A stretch of DNA of 31,197 bases. Origin: an uncultured Oscillospiraceae bacterium. GTDB taxonomy: Bacteria; Bacillota; Clostridia; Oscillospirales; Oscillospiraceae. Shown here piece after piece: positions 14,203-23,237 of the stretch. Positions within the stretch are counted from its first letter, which is position 1. Each line of letters begins with the position of its first letter. The stretch is from the NCBI GenBank assembly GCA_900756575.1, contig CAAEKQ010000078.1:1-31197 (forward strand), read 5' to 3'. A program made the translations under genes and the position numbers. The notes under the pieces are model-generated. The model worked only from the letters and a program-made list of their open reading frames with translations, did not search any database and was not told the DNA's origin.

Positions 14203-15651
14203 ATGGGACTTATCAAAGCAGCAATGGGTGCGGCAGGCGGCGTGCTGGCCGACCAGTGGAAGGAATACTTCTACTGTGAATCCATCCCCGAAACCGTGCT
14301 GGCCTTGAAGGGTCAGAAGCGCACCACTGGGCGGGGCTCCAACCGCGGCTCGGACAATATTATCTCCAACGGCTCCATCATTGCGGTGGCAGACGGTCAG
14401 TGCATGATGATTGTGGAGCAGGGCAAAGTGGTGGAAATCTGCGCCGAACCCGGCGAATTTACATACGACAGCTCCACGGAGCCCACCATTTTCTCCGGCG
14501 ATCTCAGCACCAGTCTGATGGATACCTTCAAAACCATGGGCAAGCGCTTTACTTTTGGCGGCGAGGCGCCCAAGGATCAGCGGGTCTATTATTTCAACAT
14601 CAAAGAGCTTATGGGCAACAAATACGGCACCCCCAGCCCCGTGCCCTTCCGGGTGGTGGATGAGCGGGCGTTTATTGACATGGACATTACCATCCGCTGC
14701 TTCGGCGAATACAGCTATCGGATCTGCAACCCCATGCTGTTCTATGCCAATGTCTGCGGCAATGTCTCCGAAGCCTACACCCGGGATAAGCTGGACAGTC
14801 AGCTCCGCAGTGAGCTTTTGACCGCGCTTCAGCCCGCCTTTGCACGGATCTCTGAAATGGGCATTCGCTATTCTGCCCTGCCCGGCCATACCACTGAAAT
14901 TGCCGAAGCACTGAACGAGGTGCTGTCGAAATCCTGGCGGGAAAAGCGGGGGCTGGAGATTGTCTCCTTTGGCATTTCCAGCATGAAAGCGGATGAAGAA
15001 GTGGAAGCTGAGATCCGCAAGCAGCAGATGCAGATGGGCAAGGAAGCCCGTCTCACGGATCCCGGCAGAGCAGCTGCCCGGCTGGTGGAAGCCCAGGGCA
15101 ATGCCATGGAAGCCGCCGCTGCCAACACCGGGGCAGGCCCGGCCATGGCGTTTATGGGCATGAATATGGCAGGCGCGGCCGGTGGTATCAATGCCCAGAG
15201 CCTCTATCAGATGAACGCCCAGCAGCAGATGGCCCAGCAGCAAATGCAGCAGCCCGCACCCCAGCCTGCCCCCGCAGCACCGGCGCCCAACAGCTGGACC
15301 TGTGCCTGCGGCAACACTGTCACTGGTAACTTCTGCCCGGAGTGCGGTTCGAAAAAGCCGGAACCGAAACCCGCTGCCGACAGCTGGATCTGCACCTGCG
15401 GTGCCACGGTTACCGGAAAGTTCTGCCCCGAGTGCGGCACCAAGCGTCCGGAGCCACAGCCTGAGGGCTGGACCTGCGCCTGCGGCGCGGTGAACAAGGG
15501 AAAATTCTGCTCGGAATGCGGTGCGAAAAAGCCCGCTGCAGCTCCCCTTTACAAGTGCGACAAGTGCGGATGGGAGCCTGAGGATCCCATGCATCCGCCG
15601 AAATTCTGCCCTGAGTGCGGAGATCCCTTTGACGAGGGCGACATTCAGTAA
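14203..15651 (+). CDS. SPFH-domain protein with four C-terminal zinc ribbons (YdjI-like)
   Basis: The product is 482 residues with a clear ribosome site. Residues 1-290 match the YdjI/virion-core-like SPFH family: an opening amphipathic segment, then the band-7-type strands and a helical region ending around KADEEVEAEIRKQQMQMG. A linker rich in Gln, Met, Ala and Pro follows. The tail holds three similar ribbons of the form WxCxCG-x7-FC[PS]ECG near 365, 393 and 422, and a fourth CDKCG...CPECG near 450. In Bacillus subtilis YdjI is encoded with YdjG and YdjH beside the PspA homologue YdjF and belongs to envelope-stress biology. Homologues of YdjG and YdjH are present downstream here; PspA is not. 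Confidence 0.82.
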   Translation: MGLIKAAMGAAGGVLADQWKEYFYCESIPETVLALKGQKRTTGRGSNRGSDNIISNGSIIAVADGQCMMIVEQGKVVEICAEPGEFTYDSSTEPTIFSGDLSTSLMDTFKTMGKRFTFGGEAPKDQRVYYFNIKELMGNKYGTPSPVPFRVVDERAFIDMDITIRCFGEYSYRICNPMLFYANVCGNVSEAYTRDKLDSQLRSELLTALQPAFARISEMGIRYSALPGHTTEIAEALNEVLSKSWREKRGLEIVSFGISSMKADEEVEAEIRKQQMQMGKEARLTDPGRAAARLVEAQGNAMEAAAANTGAGPAMAFMGMNMAGAAGGINAQSLYQMNAQQQMAQQQMQQPAPQPAPAAPAPNSWTCACGNTVTGNFCPECGSKKPEPKPAADSWICTCGATVTGKFCPECGTKRPEPQPEGWTCACGAVNKGKFCSECGAKKPAAAPLYKCDKCGWEPEDPMHPPKFCPECGDPFDEGDIQ

Positions 15652-15704
15652 GAATCTGACTGTAATTCATTCAACATCCACTATGACGGAATAGGAGGAA
15701 CACA

Positions 15705-16118
15705 ATGAACGGACATAAGTTTTTGAAGGTAACTGGCATTTTGATGATCATCGGTGGCGCATTATCCGCCATTCTGGGGATTGTTGCGGTATTGGGCGTT
15801 GCAGCACTGGCATATATCGCCTCTGCGCAGACGGAAGCCGGTATGCTCTATGCCAGCACCATTTTGCTTCTGATTAGCGGCGTTGTAGAGCTGATTGCGG
15901 GCATTATTGGCGTAATAAACGCAGAAAAGCCTCAGAAAGCCAAGACCTGTATCGTATGGGGTGCGCTGGTTGCTGTTCTGAGCGTTGCGGGTACGATCCT
16001 TGGCGTTGCAGGCGGCGGTGATTTTAGTGTATTCAGTCTTATTTTGGGACTGGTACTGCCGGTGCTCTATATCATTGGTGCAGTAAAGAATATGCAGTCT
16101 GCAACTTCGGTAGGCTAA
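15705..16118 (+). CDS. Small four-helix membrane protein of unknown function
   Basis: The product is 137 residues with four hydrophobic segments, at about 8-36, 48-72, 84-104 and 107-128, and a Lys-rich loop (EKPQKAKT) between the second and third. AGGAGG precedes the ATG. No family is recognised. It sits within the YdjI/YdjG/YdjH-like operon, 53 bases after the SPFH gene, and could be its membrane partner. Confidence 0.7.
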   Translation: MNGHKFLKVTGILMIIGGALSAILGIVAVLGVAALAYIASAQTEAGMLYASTILLLISGVVELIAGIIGVINAEKPQKAKTCIVWGALVAVLSVAGTILGVAGGGDFSVFSLILGLVLPVLYIIGAVKNMQSATSVG

Positions 16119-16137
16119 ACGAGAAAAGGAAAACAAT

Positions 16138-16920
16138 ATGGGGTTATTTGGAAAATTATTCGATAAAAAGACCTGCGATATCTGCGGCGGCGAAATTGGT
16201 CTGCTGGGCAACAAAAAGCTGGAGGACGGCAACTGCTGCAAGGAGTGCGCCGGAAAACTCTCCCCCTGGTTCAATGAGCGCCGGCATTCCACCGTGGCGG
16301 ATATCAAGGCGCAGATTGACTACCGGGAAGAAAACCGGAACACCGTTGCCAAATTCCACACCACCCGTAGCTTTGGCGAGGATATGAACGTTCTGCTGGA
16401 CGAGGATCAGCAGCTGTTTATGGTCACCCGCGCCCGGAATCTTACCGAGGCCAATCCCGATGTACTCTCCTTCTCCCAGGTCACCGGCTGTGATTTGGAC
16501 ATTTCCGAGAACCGTACCGAGGAGATGCGGGAAATCCAGGATAAGGATGGAAACACCAAGCGGGTGAGCTATAATCCGCCGCATTATGTCTACCGCTACG
16601 ATTTCTATATCATAATCCGGGTGAATCACCCCTATTTTGATGAAATGAAATTTAAGCTGAACCGCAGCAGCGTAGAGGTTGAGGTCACCGGACGAACCAC
16701 TGCGGGTGTCGTCCCAGGCAAGCGCAATATCGACTATCAGGACTACGAGCGCATGGGGAAGGAGATTAAGCAGGCGCTAACCTCCATTCGCACTCAGGTT
16801 CGGAAGGAGGCTCAGGCGGCAGCGGCACCCAAAGCGGCGGTAACCTGTCCCTATTGTGGCGCCACCACCATTCCCGATGCCAGCGGCTGCTGTGAATACT
16901 GCGGCGGCGCAATGGGCTAA
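16138..16920 (+). CDS. Zinc-finger protein, DUF4428-like N-terminus and C-terminal zinc ribbon
   Basis: The product is 260 residues. It opens with a four-cysteine finger (CDICGGEIG...CCKECAGKLS) of the DUF4428 type, which in other proteins precedes a PH-like or tubby-like domain. The central part, about 75-215, is beta-rich and contains VYRYDFYIIIRVNHPYFDEM, consistent with such a domain. The C-terminus has a second ribbon (CPYCGATTIPDASGCCEYCGG). No enzyme motif is seen. The gene lies 19 bases after the small membrane protein and shares with the SPFH and YdjG-like proteins the habit of carrying zinc ribbons, suggesting a common assembly. Confidence 0.72.
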   Translation: MGLFGKLFDKKTCDICGGEIGLLGNKKLEDGNCCKECAGKLSPWFNERRHSTVADIKAQIDYREENRNTVAKFHTTRSFGEDMNVLLDEDQQLFMVTRARNLTEANPDVLSFSQVTGCDLDISENRTEEMREIQDKDGNTKRVSYNPPHYVYRYDFYIIIRVNHPYFDEMKFKLNRSSVEVEVTGRTTAGVVPGKRNIDYQDYERMGKEIKQALTSIRTQVRKEAQAAAAPKAAVTCPYCGATTIPDASGCCEYCGGAMG

Positions 16921-16967
16921 GGATGCGCCTTAAGTCCACATCACCGAAATGAATGATAGGAGAGAAA

Positions 16968-18539
16968 ATGATGAAAAAACTGATTAGTATTCTGCTGACT
17001 CTGGCCATGGCGCTGAGTCTTTGCGCCTGCGGAGGGCCGAAATATGACGAAAGCCTCATGGGCGTTTACACCTGTTATGCGGTGGAAATGCTGGGCATAG
17101 AGATGAAGGCCGACGAGGTGCTGTCCCAGACCTCCACCCTGGAGCTAAAGCAGGGCGGCAAGGGCAAGATGAATATCGAGGGCACCAGCGGTTCCGTGAA
17201 GTACACCCTGGACGGTGAGACAATCACCATGGACATCGACGGCGAAACCGCCACCGGAACCCTGAAGGACGGCGTCCTGAACATCGAAATCATGAGCATG
17301 AACATGTATTTCATTCAGGAGGGCAAAGAGGTTCCCGAGGTGACGGCTCCGGAAGTGGGCTACTTTACCTTTGAATCCATGGATATGGATGGCGAGACAC
17401 TCAACAGGGATGACCTGATGGCAATCGGCGGAGATCCGGACTCCTTCTTCCTGATAATGAGCGAGGACGGAACCGGTACCTTGGCGATAGCCGGTGAGGA
17501 TGCACAGCAGCTGACATGGAAGGATGGTACCCTCTCTATGGGAGATGAAACCGTTCCTTATACGGTCGATGGCGATACGCTGACGCTGGAAGAAGACGGA
17601 ACCAAAATGATCTTTACCCGCAGCAGCGACACGCCTCCTGCCGTTCCCACAGCCAACAACGAGGAGGATTCTGAGGAAGTCACGATACTGGATGGCGACG
17701 GCGATACTGTAGAGCCCCCGGCGGATGTCAGCACCGAGCCGGTTTCCGCAGATCTGGGCGACTATCACATTTCGATTTTGACCGCAGAGCAGTTTATGGA
17801 CTCGGATGATAAGGATGCCATTCGCTTCTACGTGGATTTCACCAACAACTCCGAGGAGGAGGAATCCTTCTTCTTCGCATGCAACACCGAAGCCTATCAG
17901 GACGGGTATGAGCTGGTGGACACTTATGCCTCCTATGGTGAGTATGCGCCGGAGGACGGAAACTACAGCCGGGACATTCTTCCCGGAAGAACCATCCGCT
18001 GCATCAAAGAGTACAATTTTAAGCCCGATGGCGGCCCCATTGAGTTTACCGTGACCGAGGGCTATGATGGCGACAGCATCACCATGACCTTTGACCCCAG
18101 CAATCTGCCCGGCCGCCCCGCTGACGAGTATACCATCGAGCCTTGCAGCAGCGATGAGTTTGTTGCCGGACTCTCTGCCGAAGGCGTTTACAGCGAGGAC
18201 TATTACGTTTCCATCACCGGCAGCGAGGTGGTGGAAGGCTGGGACGGCGACGGGCTGGTGCTCCGCGTATTCTTTGACTTCACCAACAACTCTCAGGAGG
18301 CCACCTCATTCTGGCGGGAGTCCAGCATAGAGGTGATGCAGGACGGCATTCAGCTGAGCTATGGCTCTGCAAATGATACAACGGAGACCGATGAGAATGA
18401 ATCCGTGGAAATTCAGCCCGGTGAAACCATTTCGGTCAGCAGTTGCTTCACGCTCCATGATACCGGTTCTCCGGTGGCCGTTCGGCTGTATAACTACCTC
18501 AGTGGCGACGACTTAGGTGCCACATTTGACGTACAGTAA
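16968..18539 (+). CDS. Lipoprotein with two DUF5067-like domains
   Basis: The product is 523 residues. The ATG at 16968 is preferred because TAGGAGAG stands just before it; an ATG at 16953 is upstream of that site. A signal peptide ends in the lipobox LCAC. Two related beta-rich units at roughly 25-110 and 115-220 each resemble a lipocalin-like fold with DGxTxT hairpins. After an acidic linker come two C-terminal copies, about 265-370 and 385-520, sharing the pattern VDFTNNSxE...QDG...PG, characteristic of DUF5067 domains. All domains should lie outside the membrane. It sits in the envelope-stress-like operon and may sense or bind something at the cell surface. Confidence 0.75.
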   Translation: MMKKLISILLTLAMALSLCACGGPKYDESLMGVYTCYAVEMLGIEMKADEVLSQTSTLELKQGGKGKMNIEGTSGSVKYTLDGETITMDIDGETATGTLKDGVLNIEIMSMNMYFIQEGKEVPEVTAPEVGYFTFESMDMDGETLNRDDLMAIGGDPDSFFLIMSEDGTGTLAIAGEDAQQLTWKDGTLSMGDETVPYTVDGDTLTLEEDGTKMIFTRSSDTPPAVPTANNEEDSEEVTILDGDGDTVEPPADVSTEPVSADLGDYHISILTAEQFMDSDDKDAIRFYVDFTNNSEEEESFFFACNTEAYQDGYELVDTYASYGEYAPEDGNYSRDILPGRTIRCIKEYNFKPDGGPIEFTVTEGYDGDSITMTFDPSNLPGRPADEYTIEPCSSDEFVAGLSAEGVYSEDYYVSITGSEVVEGWDGDGLVLRVFFDFTNNSQEATSFWRESSIEVMQDGIQLSYGSANDTTETDENESVEIQPGETISVSSCFTLHDTGSPVAVRLYNYLSGDDLGATFDVQ

Positions 18540-18550
18540 GCATTCCTATC

Positions 18551-18578
18551 GGGGAGCCGTCCGGTTCGGCGGCTCCCC
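18551..18578 (+). promoter_or_regulatory. GC-rich hairpin between the lipoprotein and YdjG-like genes
   Basis: A 9-bp perfect stem (GGGGAGCCG / CGGCTCCCC) with a 10-base loop. No T-run follows, so transcription probably continues; a processing or partial attenuation role is more likely. Confidence 0.5.
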
Positions 18579-18612
18579 TGTCTGCAATAGAAATCTGAGA
18601 GGAGTGGATGCA

Positions 18613-19695
18613 ATGCCCGCACAGACCGTAAACTATCAGTGCCCCGCCTGTATGGGGCCCCTGCACTTTTCCGGAGAGACCGGCAAGCTGCAATGTGACT
18701 ACTGCGGCGGACAATATGAGCCTGCTGAAATTGAAGCGCTCTATGCCCAAAAGGAGGATGCCGCAGAGAAAGCCTTTACGGCTACGCAGGAAACGCCGGA
18801 GGAATGCTCTTGGATGCCGGAGGGAATGCGGGCCTACAGCTGCCCCTCCTGCGGAGCCGAGGTGGTTTGCGACGAAACCACCGCTGCCACCTCCTGCCCT
18901 TACTGTGGCAACCCCACGGTGGTGCCCGGACAGTTCGGCGGGATGTTAAAGCCGGATTACATCATTCCCTTTAAACTGGACAAAAAGGCAGCGATTTCTG
19001 CCCTGAAACGCTACTACCGGGGCAAGAAATTTCTCCCTGGAGCATTTTCCGGAAACAATCATATCACCAAAATCCAGGGCGTTTACGTTCCGTTCTGGCT
19101 CTTTAACGGAACGGCAACGGGGGACATTCGAGGGGAAGCCAATCAGGTTCGCACCTGGACGGAAGGCGACTATAAGATTACCGAAGTCGAAGAATATCGG
19201 ATTCTGCGGGAGGGTGAAGCGCAGTTTCAGCGCATTCCCGTAGACGGTTCTACAAAAATGCCCGATGCCCATATGGACTCCATCGAGCCCTTTGATTATG
19301 GGGAGCTTACGGATTTTTCTACTGCCTATTTGCCGGGTTTCCTGGCGGAAAAATACGATGTAGACAAAAACGAAAGCCAGTCCCGGGCCACAGAACGGAT
19401 GGAGGAGAGTCTTTCCGGGCTGCTGGACAACACCATCGAGGGATATTCCACCCATCGAATCACTGGAAAGCACATTCATTTTGAAAAGGTTGGCGTGAAA
19501 TATGCTCTGTTGCCGGTGTGGATGCTCCACACCAAGTGGCAGAACCAGGATTACCTCTTCGCCATGAATGGCCAGACCGGCAAGCTCATTGGGGACTTGC
19601 CGGTGTCCAAGGGGAAATTTGCAGCGTGGATGGCGGGGATTTCCCTGCCGCTGATGGCGCTGCTCACCCTGCTGATGTACCTTTTGGCAAAGTAA
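18613..19695 (+). CDS. YdjG-like zinc-ribbon membrane protein
   Basis: The product is 360 residues. GAGAGGAG stands 8 bases before the ATG at 18613. Two N-terminal ribbons (CPACMGPL...CDYCGG, and CPSCGAEV...CPYCGNPT) are followed by a long soluble domain that contains PDYIIPFKLDKKAA and VYVPFWLFNGTATG, typical of the TFIIB-type zinc-ribbon proteins of the YdjG group. A C-terminal membrane helix covers about 338-357. In Bacillus this protein is encoded beside YdjH and YdjI. The TPM-domain gene starts 13 bases downstream. Confidence 0.8.
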   Translation: MPAQTVNYQCPACMGPLHFSGETGKLQCDYCGGQYEPAEIEALYAQKEDAAEKAFTATQETPEECSWMPEGMRAYSCPSCGAEVVCDETTAATSCPYCGNPTVVPGQFGGMLKPDYIIPFKLDKKAAISALKRYYRGKKFLPGAFSGNNHITKIQGVYVPFWLFNGTATGDIRGEANQVRTWTEGDYKITEVEEYRILREGEAQFQRIPVDGSTKMPDAHMDSIEPFDYGELTDFSTAYLPGFLAEKYDVDKNESQSRATERMEESLSGLLDNTIEGYSTHRITGKHIHFEKVGVKYALLPVWMLHTKWQNQDYLFAMNGQTGKLIGDLPVSKGKFAAWMAGISLPLMALLTLLMYLLAK

Positions 19696-19708
19696 GGAGG
19701 CGGCGCAT

Positions 19709-21160
19709 ATGAGAAAATGGATTTTGAAACTGACCATGGCGCTGCTACTTGCGCTGACGCTTTCCTTGCCGTCCTTCGCCTGGCTGGATCATGGAAGCAC
19801 CTACACCGCCATTGATGCGCTGGACTCCGAACGCTTTACCACCCAAGGTGAAGTCACACTGCCCACCCTATCGAATCAGTTTGCGCTGGGGCTCCATGTG
19901 GATATCGTGGACGATCTGGAGGACTATAGCATTTCTGACTATGCCGCACTGTTTTATGACCAGTACGGCTATGGCTCCGGAGCCGAGCAGGATGGCGTTC
20001 TGCTGATGATCTATGCAACGGATCAGGGCGGTACCGTCGATTTTGTGGACTACTGCGTCTATTCCCGGGGACAAGGGGAGAAGATACTGGATACGGACTA
20101 TGCGGAAAACCTCTATACCGCGCTGGATTTGGTTCTGCAAGGCAAGGGGCTCAGTTATGAAGCCGCCAGTGAGGCCTGCGCCAACGCGGTGGATATCTTT
20201 GCCTCCAATATTACGCTTTTCATGACAGGGCAGAGCAATCCTTCGCAATCGGAGGAAGGGGCAGAGCCGCAGAATGGCCCCGATACACCGGAAGCGACAG
20301 GAAACACAGAGCCTGAAATCGCAGCTCCAGAAGTGGAAGAAACGGTAGCCCCGGAAGCGGAAGAAACAGCGGCTCCGGCACAGGCAACGGAGTTGTCCGA
20401 CTATGCTCTGATTTTTGATGAAGCAGGACTGCTGACGGACACGCAGAAGCTCCGTCTGGAGGATCAGGCCCAGAAAATTGCGACGAAATATGGCTGCAAC
20501 CCCTATGTGTTGACTGTGAATTCCCTGGAGGGCGCAACCCGCCGGGAATTTGCCAAGACCTATTATCAGGAGCATTTGCTGGGTAACGGCGACTACCGGA
20601 ACGGAATTCTGTTTCTGGTGGCCATGGACAGTCGGGATTATGTTACCGTCACTTATGGCCGGAACCCGAAGGATCCCGAGGAGTATGGTGTGGGAATTCT
20701 GGCCTTCACGGACTATGGCATCTCCAAATTAGAGGATGACGTGGTGCCAAAGCTCTCCGACGGGGATTACTTTGCTGCATTCCAGACCTATTTGGCCGAC
20801 TGTGAAACCTACCTCGACTACTACAGCCAGGGAACCGCGTATGACAAGGGGATGCGGCTTCCCGGTGAGCCGCTGTTTTCCCCGGTGCATATCCTGATTA
20901 TCATTTTCGTGCCGATCCTGATTGCGCTGATTGTCTGCCTGATCTTTAAGTCGCAGATGAAGACTGCCAGAAAAGCCACTGGCGCGGGGAATTATCTGGT
21001 GGACGGCAGCTTCCAGCTTACCAAATCCAGAGATGACTATGTCCGCACCACCCGGAGCACGGAGAAAGTTGAGCGGAGCAATTCCGGCGGCTCTGGCAGT
21101 TCCGGTGGCTCCTCCGTGGATTCTGACGGCTTTGGCGGCTCCAGCGGCGGAAAGTTTTAA
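19709..21160 (+). CDS. TPM-domain membrane protein (YdjH/YgcG-like) with two TPM-like domains
   Basis: The product is 483 residues, with AAGGAGG upstream. A signal peptide of about 24 residues ends SFA before WLDHG. Residues 30-170 form a divergent TPM-like domain. An acidic Pro/Glu/Ala linker (about 173-232) leads to a second, clearer one at 233-370 (ALIFDEAGLLTDTQKLRLEDQA). A membrane helix at about 392-413 and a Gly/Ser-rich tail ending GGSSGGKF complete it. TPM domains occur in photosystem II repair protein Psb32/TLP18.3 and in YgcG/YdjH. It is probably the last gene of the operon, ending before a strong hairpin. Confidence 0.82.
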   Translation: MRKWILKLTMALLLALTLSLPSFAWLDHGSTYTAIDALDSERFTTQGEVTLPTLSNQFALGLHVDIVDDLEDYSISDYAALFYDQYGYGSGAEQDGVLLMIYATDQGGTVDFVDYCVYSRGQGEKILDTDYAENLYTALDLVLQGKGLSYEAASEACANAVDIFASNITLFMTGQSNPSQSEEGAEPQNGPDTPEATGNTEPEIAAPEVEETVAPEAEETAAPAQATELSDYALIFDEAGLLTDTQKLRLEDQAQKIATKYGCNPYVLTVNSLEGATRREFAKTYYQEHLLGNGDYRNGILFLVAMDSRDYVTVTYGRNPKDPEEYGVGILAFTDYGISKLEDDVVPKLSDGDYFAAFQTYLADCETYLDYYSQGTAYDKGMRLPGEPLFSPVHILIIIFVPILIALIVCLIFKSQMKTARKATGAGNYLVDGSFQLTKSRDDYVRTTRSTEKVERSNSGGSGSSGGSSVDSDGFGGSSGGKF

Positions 21161-21199
21161 TCAGCGGCGTTCCAGCAATGTGGATGTAATGCCAATCAA

Positions 21200-21239
21200 A
21201 AGCGGTGCTGTCTCACTTCGTCATGAGACAGCACCGCTT
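21200..21239. terminator. Bidirectional terminator between convergent genes
   Basis: A 16-bp perfect stem from AAGCGGTGCTGTCTCA at 21200-21215 to 21224-21239, with an 8-base loop, lies between the TPM gene and the convergent SBP gene. The T-run is better on the minus strand (CTTTTG). Confidence 0.8.
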
Positions 21240-21244
21240 GGCGT

Positions 21245-22978
21245 TTATGCTGCGTAATAGCGATCCAACGCAGATTGCTGTTGCTGGATGCAGGTGGCAA
21301 TATTCATAGCCTCAATGGCGGCAACATACTCGTCCCAGGTGGCGTCAATGTCCACATCGCCCATGATGGCCTGCAGGGTGTATTGGCCCACATAGGTGCC
21401 GATATCGTTGTAGGCATTGGCATAGGTGGTGTTCTCCTCAGAGGTCATCTGGACGCCGGTGGGGATGACATAGGCGTCGTCGCCCAGGGGCCAAATGTCC
21501 CGTGCGGCTTCCCACTGGGCATCCGTAAAGCGCACATACTGGCGATAATCGTCCTGCACGCCCACCAGAGAGAAGGTGGTGTACTTGGTGATTGCCAGCT
21601 GCTCCGGCAGACCGTCGGGATTGTTGAAGATCATATCGTTGAGCTCCGGCTCCCCCTCGGCGTTGTAGTCGAAGGTAACGCCCTCAACGCCGTAGTTGGA
21701 CAAAATCTGCCCTTCCTCACTATAAATATAGTCGGCCCAGCGGGCAACCAGAACGGGATCCTCACAATGGGTGGAGATGCAGTAGCCGCCGGTGGCAGAA
21801 GCGCCGCGGCTTTCGCTGAAGTGCAGGGTATCGCCCTCGTTTTCCACGGGATCGTAAGCGCCTACCACGACAATATCGGGGTTGTTGCCCACCACTTCAC
21901 TGTAGCGATTGGGAATGTCCTGGGTGTTGAGACCGTAGAGACCCATCTGATTGTTCAGTACCAGGTCGTCCGGGGGATTGGTGTTGGAATCCACATAGGT
22001 ATAGAAGTCCTTGTAAATCAGGCCGTCGGCATACCATTTGGCCAGGGTGGTGAGATACTTCTTGTAGCCTTCCTCCATGGGGCCGTATTTTACCTCGCCG
22101 TCAACCTGGTAGAAGGGGGAGCCCATCTGAATCGGCGGCGCCTTTACGCCATAGCCGGAGGCGAAGAAGTTGCCCTGATAGGTGCCGTTTCGGGAGAGCA
22201 TCATGGGGGCGGAGGCGTTTTTCTGGTTCTTAAATGCGGTCAGAACATCGTAGTACTCGTCATAGGTTCTGGGACGCTCCAAGCCAAGGTCGTCCAGCCA
22301 GTCCTGACGGATTTGCAGGCCATAGTCCGGGAGACTGCCACGCTCTTTCAGAATGGCAATCTGATAGATGTTGCCCTGATTGGAGGTCAGATCGGATAGG
22401 AATGTATCCTGACTATGAAGCATATTGTAGTAGTTGGGCATCCACTGGTCGATGAGATCATCCAGGGCGATAATCACGTCATCGGCCCATGCGGTGTCCA
22501 GACCGCCGGTATAGTTGGTGTCAACGTCGTGCATGAGATCGCAGTAGTCGCCGCCTGCAATCATCAGATTAAACTTTTCCACAGCGGTTTCAGCGTTTTC
22601 CAGACGGAATTCTGTCTTGATGCCGGTGCGCTGCTCCATCTCCTGGAAGAACAGGGTGTCTGCATAGCTCTCCATGCCAAAGGCAGCGAAGAACGGGAAC
22701 CATCCGTCAAAGATCGTGATGGTCTCATCGCCGTCGGCAATGGGGAATACCCCTGCGCCCTCGGCAAATTCGTGGGTGTCCTCCAAAACGCTCTCCTCGG
22801 CGGTGCTGGGGGCTTCCTTGGCGGATGCAGGTGCTTCTGACGGGGCTTCTGCTTCCGGAACCGATGCGGGAGCGGCTTTTTCTGAGCTGGGTGCAGAAGC
22901 CGTCTGGTTGCCGCAGCCGGACAGCATGGTGGTCAACATACCAAGGGCAAGCAGCAGGGCAAATAATCTCTTTTTCAT
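21245..22978 (-). CDS. Extracellular solute-binding lipoprotein (ABC type), second paralogue
   Basis: The product is 577 residues with AAGGAGTG before the ATG at 22978. The lipobox LSGC places the lipidated Cys at 22, and a Ser/Ala/Pro/Glu linker follows. The binding domain is of the same broad group as the SBP at 6377: both have RQDWLDxLxLxxPxxYDxxxxVLTAFK, FYQVDGEVK and a similar C-terminal end (ALDRYxA). This shows common descent but also strong divergence, so the ligands probably differ. No transporter permease is nearby. It has its own promoter at 23029-23057. Confidence 0.85.
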   Translation of the reverse strand: MKKRLFALLLALGMLTTMLSGCGNQTASAPSSEKAAPASVPEAEAPSEAPASAKEAPSTAEESVLEDTHEFAEGAGVFPIADGDETITIFDGWFPFFAAFGMESYADTLFFQEMEQRTGIKTEFRLENAETAVEKFNLMIAGGDYCDLMHDVDTNYTGGLDTAWADDVIIALDDLIDQWMPNYYNMLHSQDTFLSDLTSNQGNIYQIAILKERGSLPDYGLQIRQDWLDDLGLERPRTYDEYYDVLTAFKNQKNASAPMMLSRNGTYQGNFFASGYGVKAPPIQMGSPFYQVDGEVKYGPMEEGYKKYLTTLAKWYADGLIYKDFYTYVDSNTNPPDDLVLNNQMGLYGLNTQDIPNRYSEVVGNNPDIVVVGAYDPVENEGDTLHFSESRGASATGGYCISTHCEDPVLVARWADYIYSEEGQILSNYGVEGVTFDYNAEGEPELNDMIFNNPDGLPEQLAITKYTTFSLVGVQDDYRQYVRFTDAQWEAARDIWPLGDDAYVIPTGVQMTSEENTTYANAYNDIGTYVGQYTLQAIMGDVDIDATWDEYVAAIEAMNIATCIQQQQSALDRYYAA

Positions 22979-23002
22979 TCATTGACACTCCTTCCTGATT
23001 TT

Positions 23003-23021
23003 GCGGAAAATTAGATTCCGC
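23003..23021. promoter_or_regulatory. Inverted repeat in the 5' leader of the second SBP
   Basis: GCGGAA and TTCCGC, seven bases apart, lie between the -10 box and the ribosome site of the minus-strand gene. This is a possible operator or leader hairpin; a short repeat like this could occur by chance. Confidence 0.35.
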
Positions 23022-23028
23022 TAGTTTG

Positions 23029-23057
23029 AGTATAGCAAGGCCATATGAGACCGTCAA
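23029..23057 (-). promoter_or_regulatory. Promoter of the second SBP gene
   Basis: Read on the minus strand: TTGACG (23057-23052), a 17-base spacer and TATACT (23034-23029), close to the sigma-A consensus. Confidence 0.75.
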
Positions 23058-23160
23058 CTCTCAATAATGTTACATACAACTTACAATTATCATAAAGTGT
23101 TGCGGAATACGAAGGGCCTCATGGGCAGATCGGCTCGGTGAATCACCGCAAAATGACAAC

Positions 23161-23191
23161 GCCGCCCGACAGAGAAAAACTGTCGAGCGGC
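23161..23191 (-). terminator. Likely terminator after the third SBP
   Basis: Two 12-base arms differing by one wobble pair (GCCGCCCGACAG / CTGTCGAGCGGC) lie 46 bases after the stop codon. On the minus strand the hairpin is followed by GTTGTCATTTT, a modest U-rich run. Confidence 0.6.
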
Positions 23192-23237
23192 GCTTCGATC
23201 CATTATTTTATGTATGCGTTCCGGAATCGGTAAGAAA

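Noticed and set aside
14182..15594. A 470-codon minus-strand frame opposite the SPFH gene
   Set aside because: Antisense of the zinc-ribbon repeats; no start site or family features.
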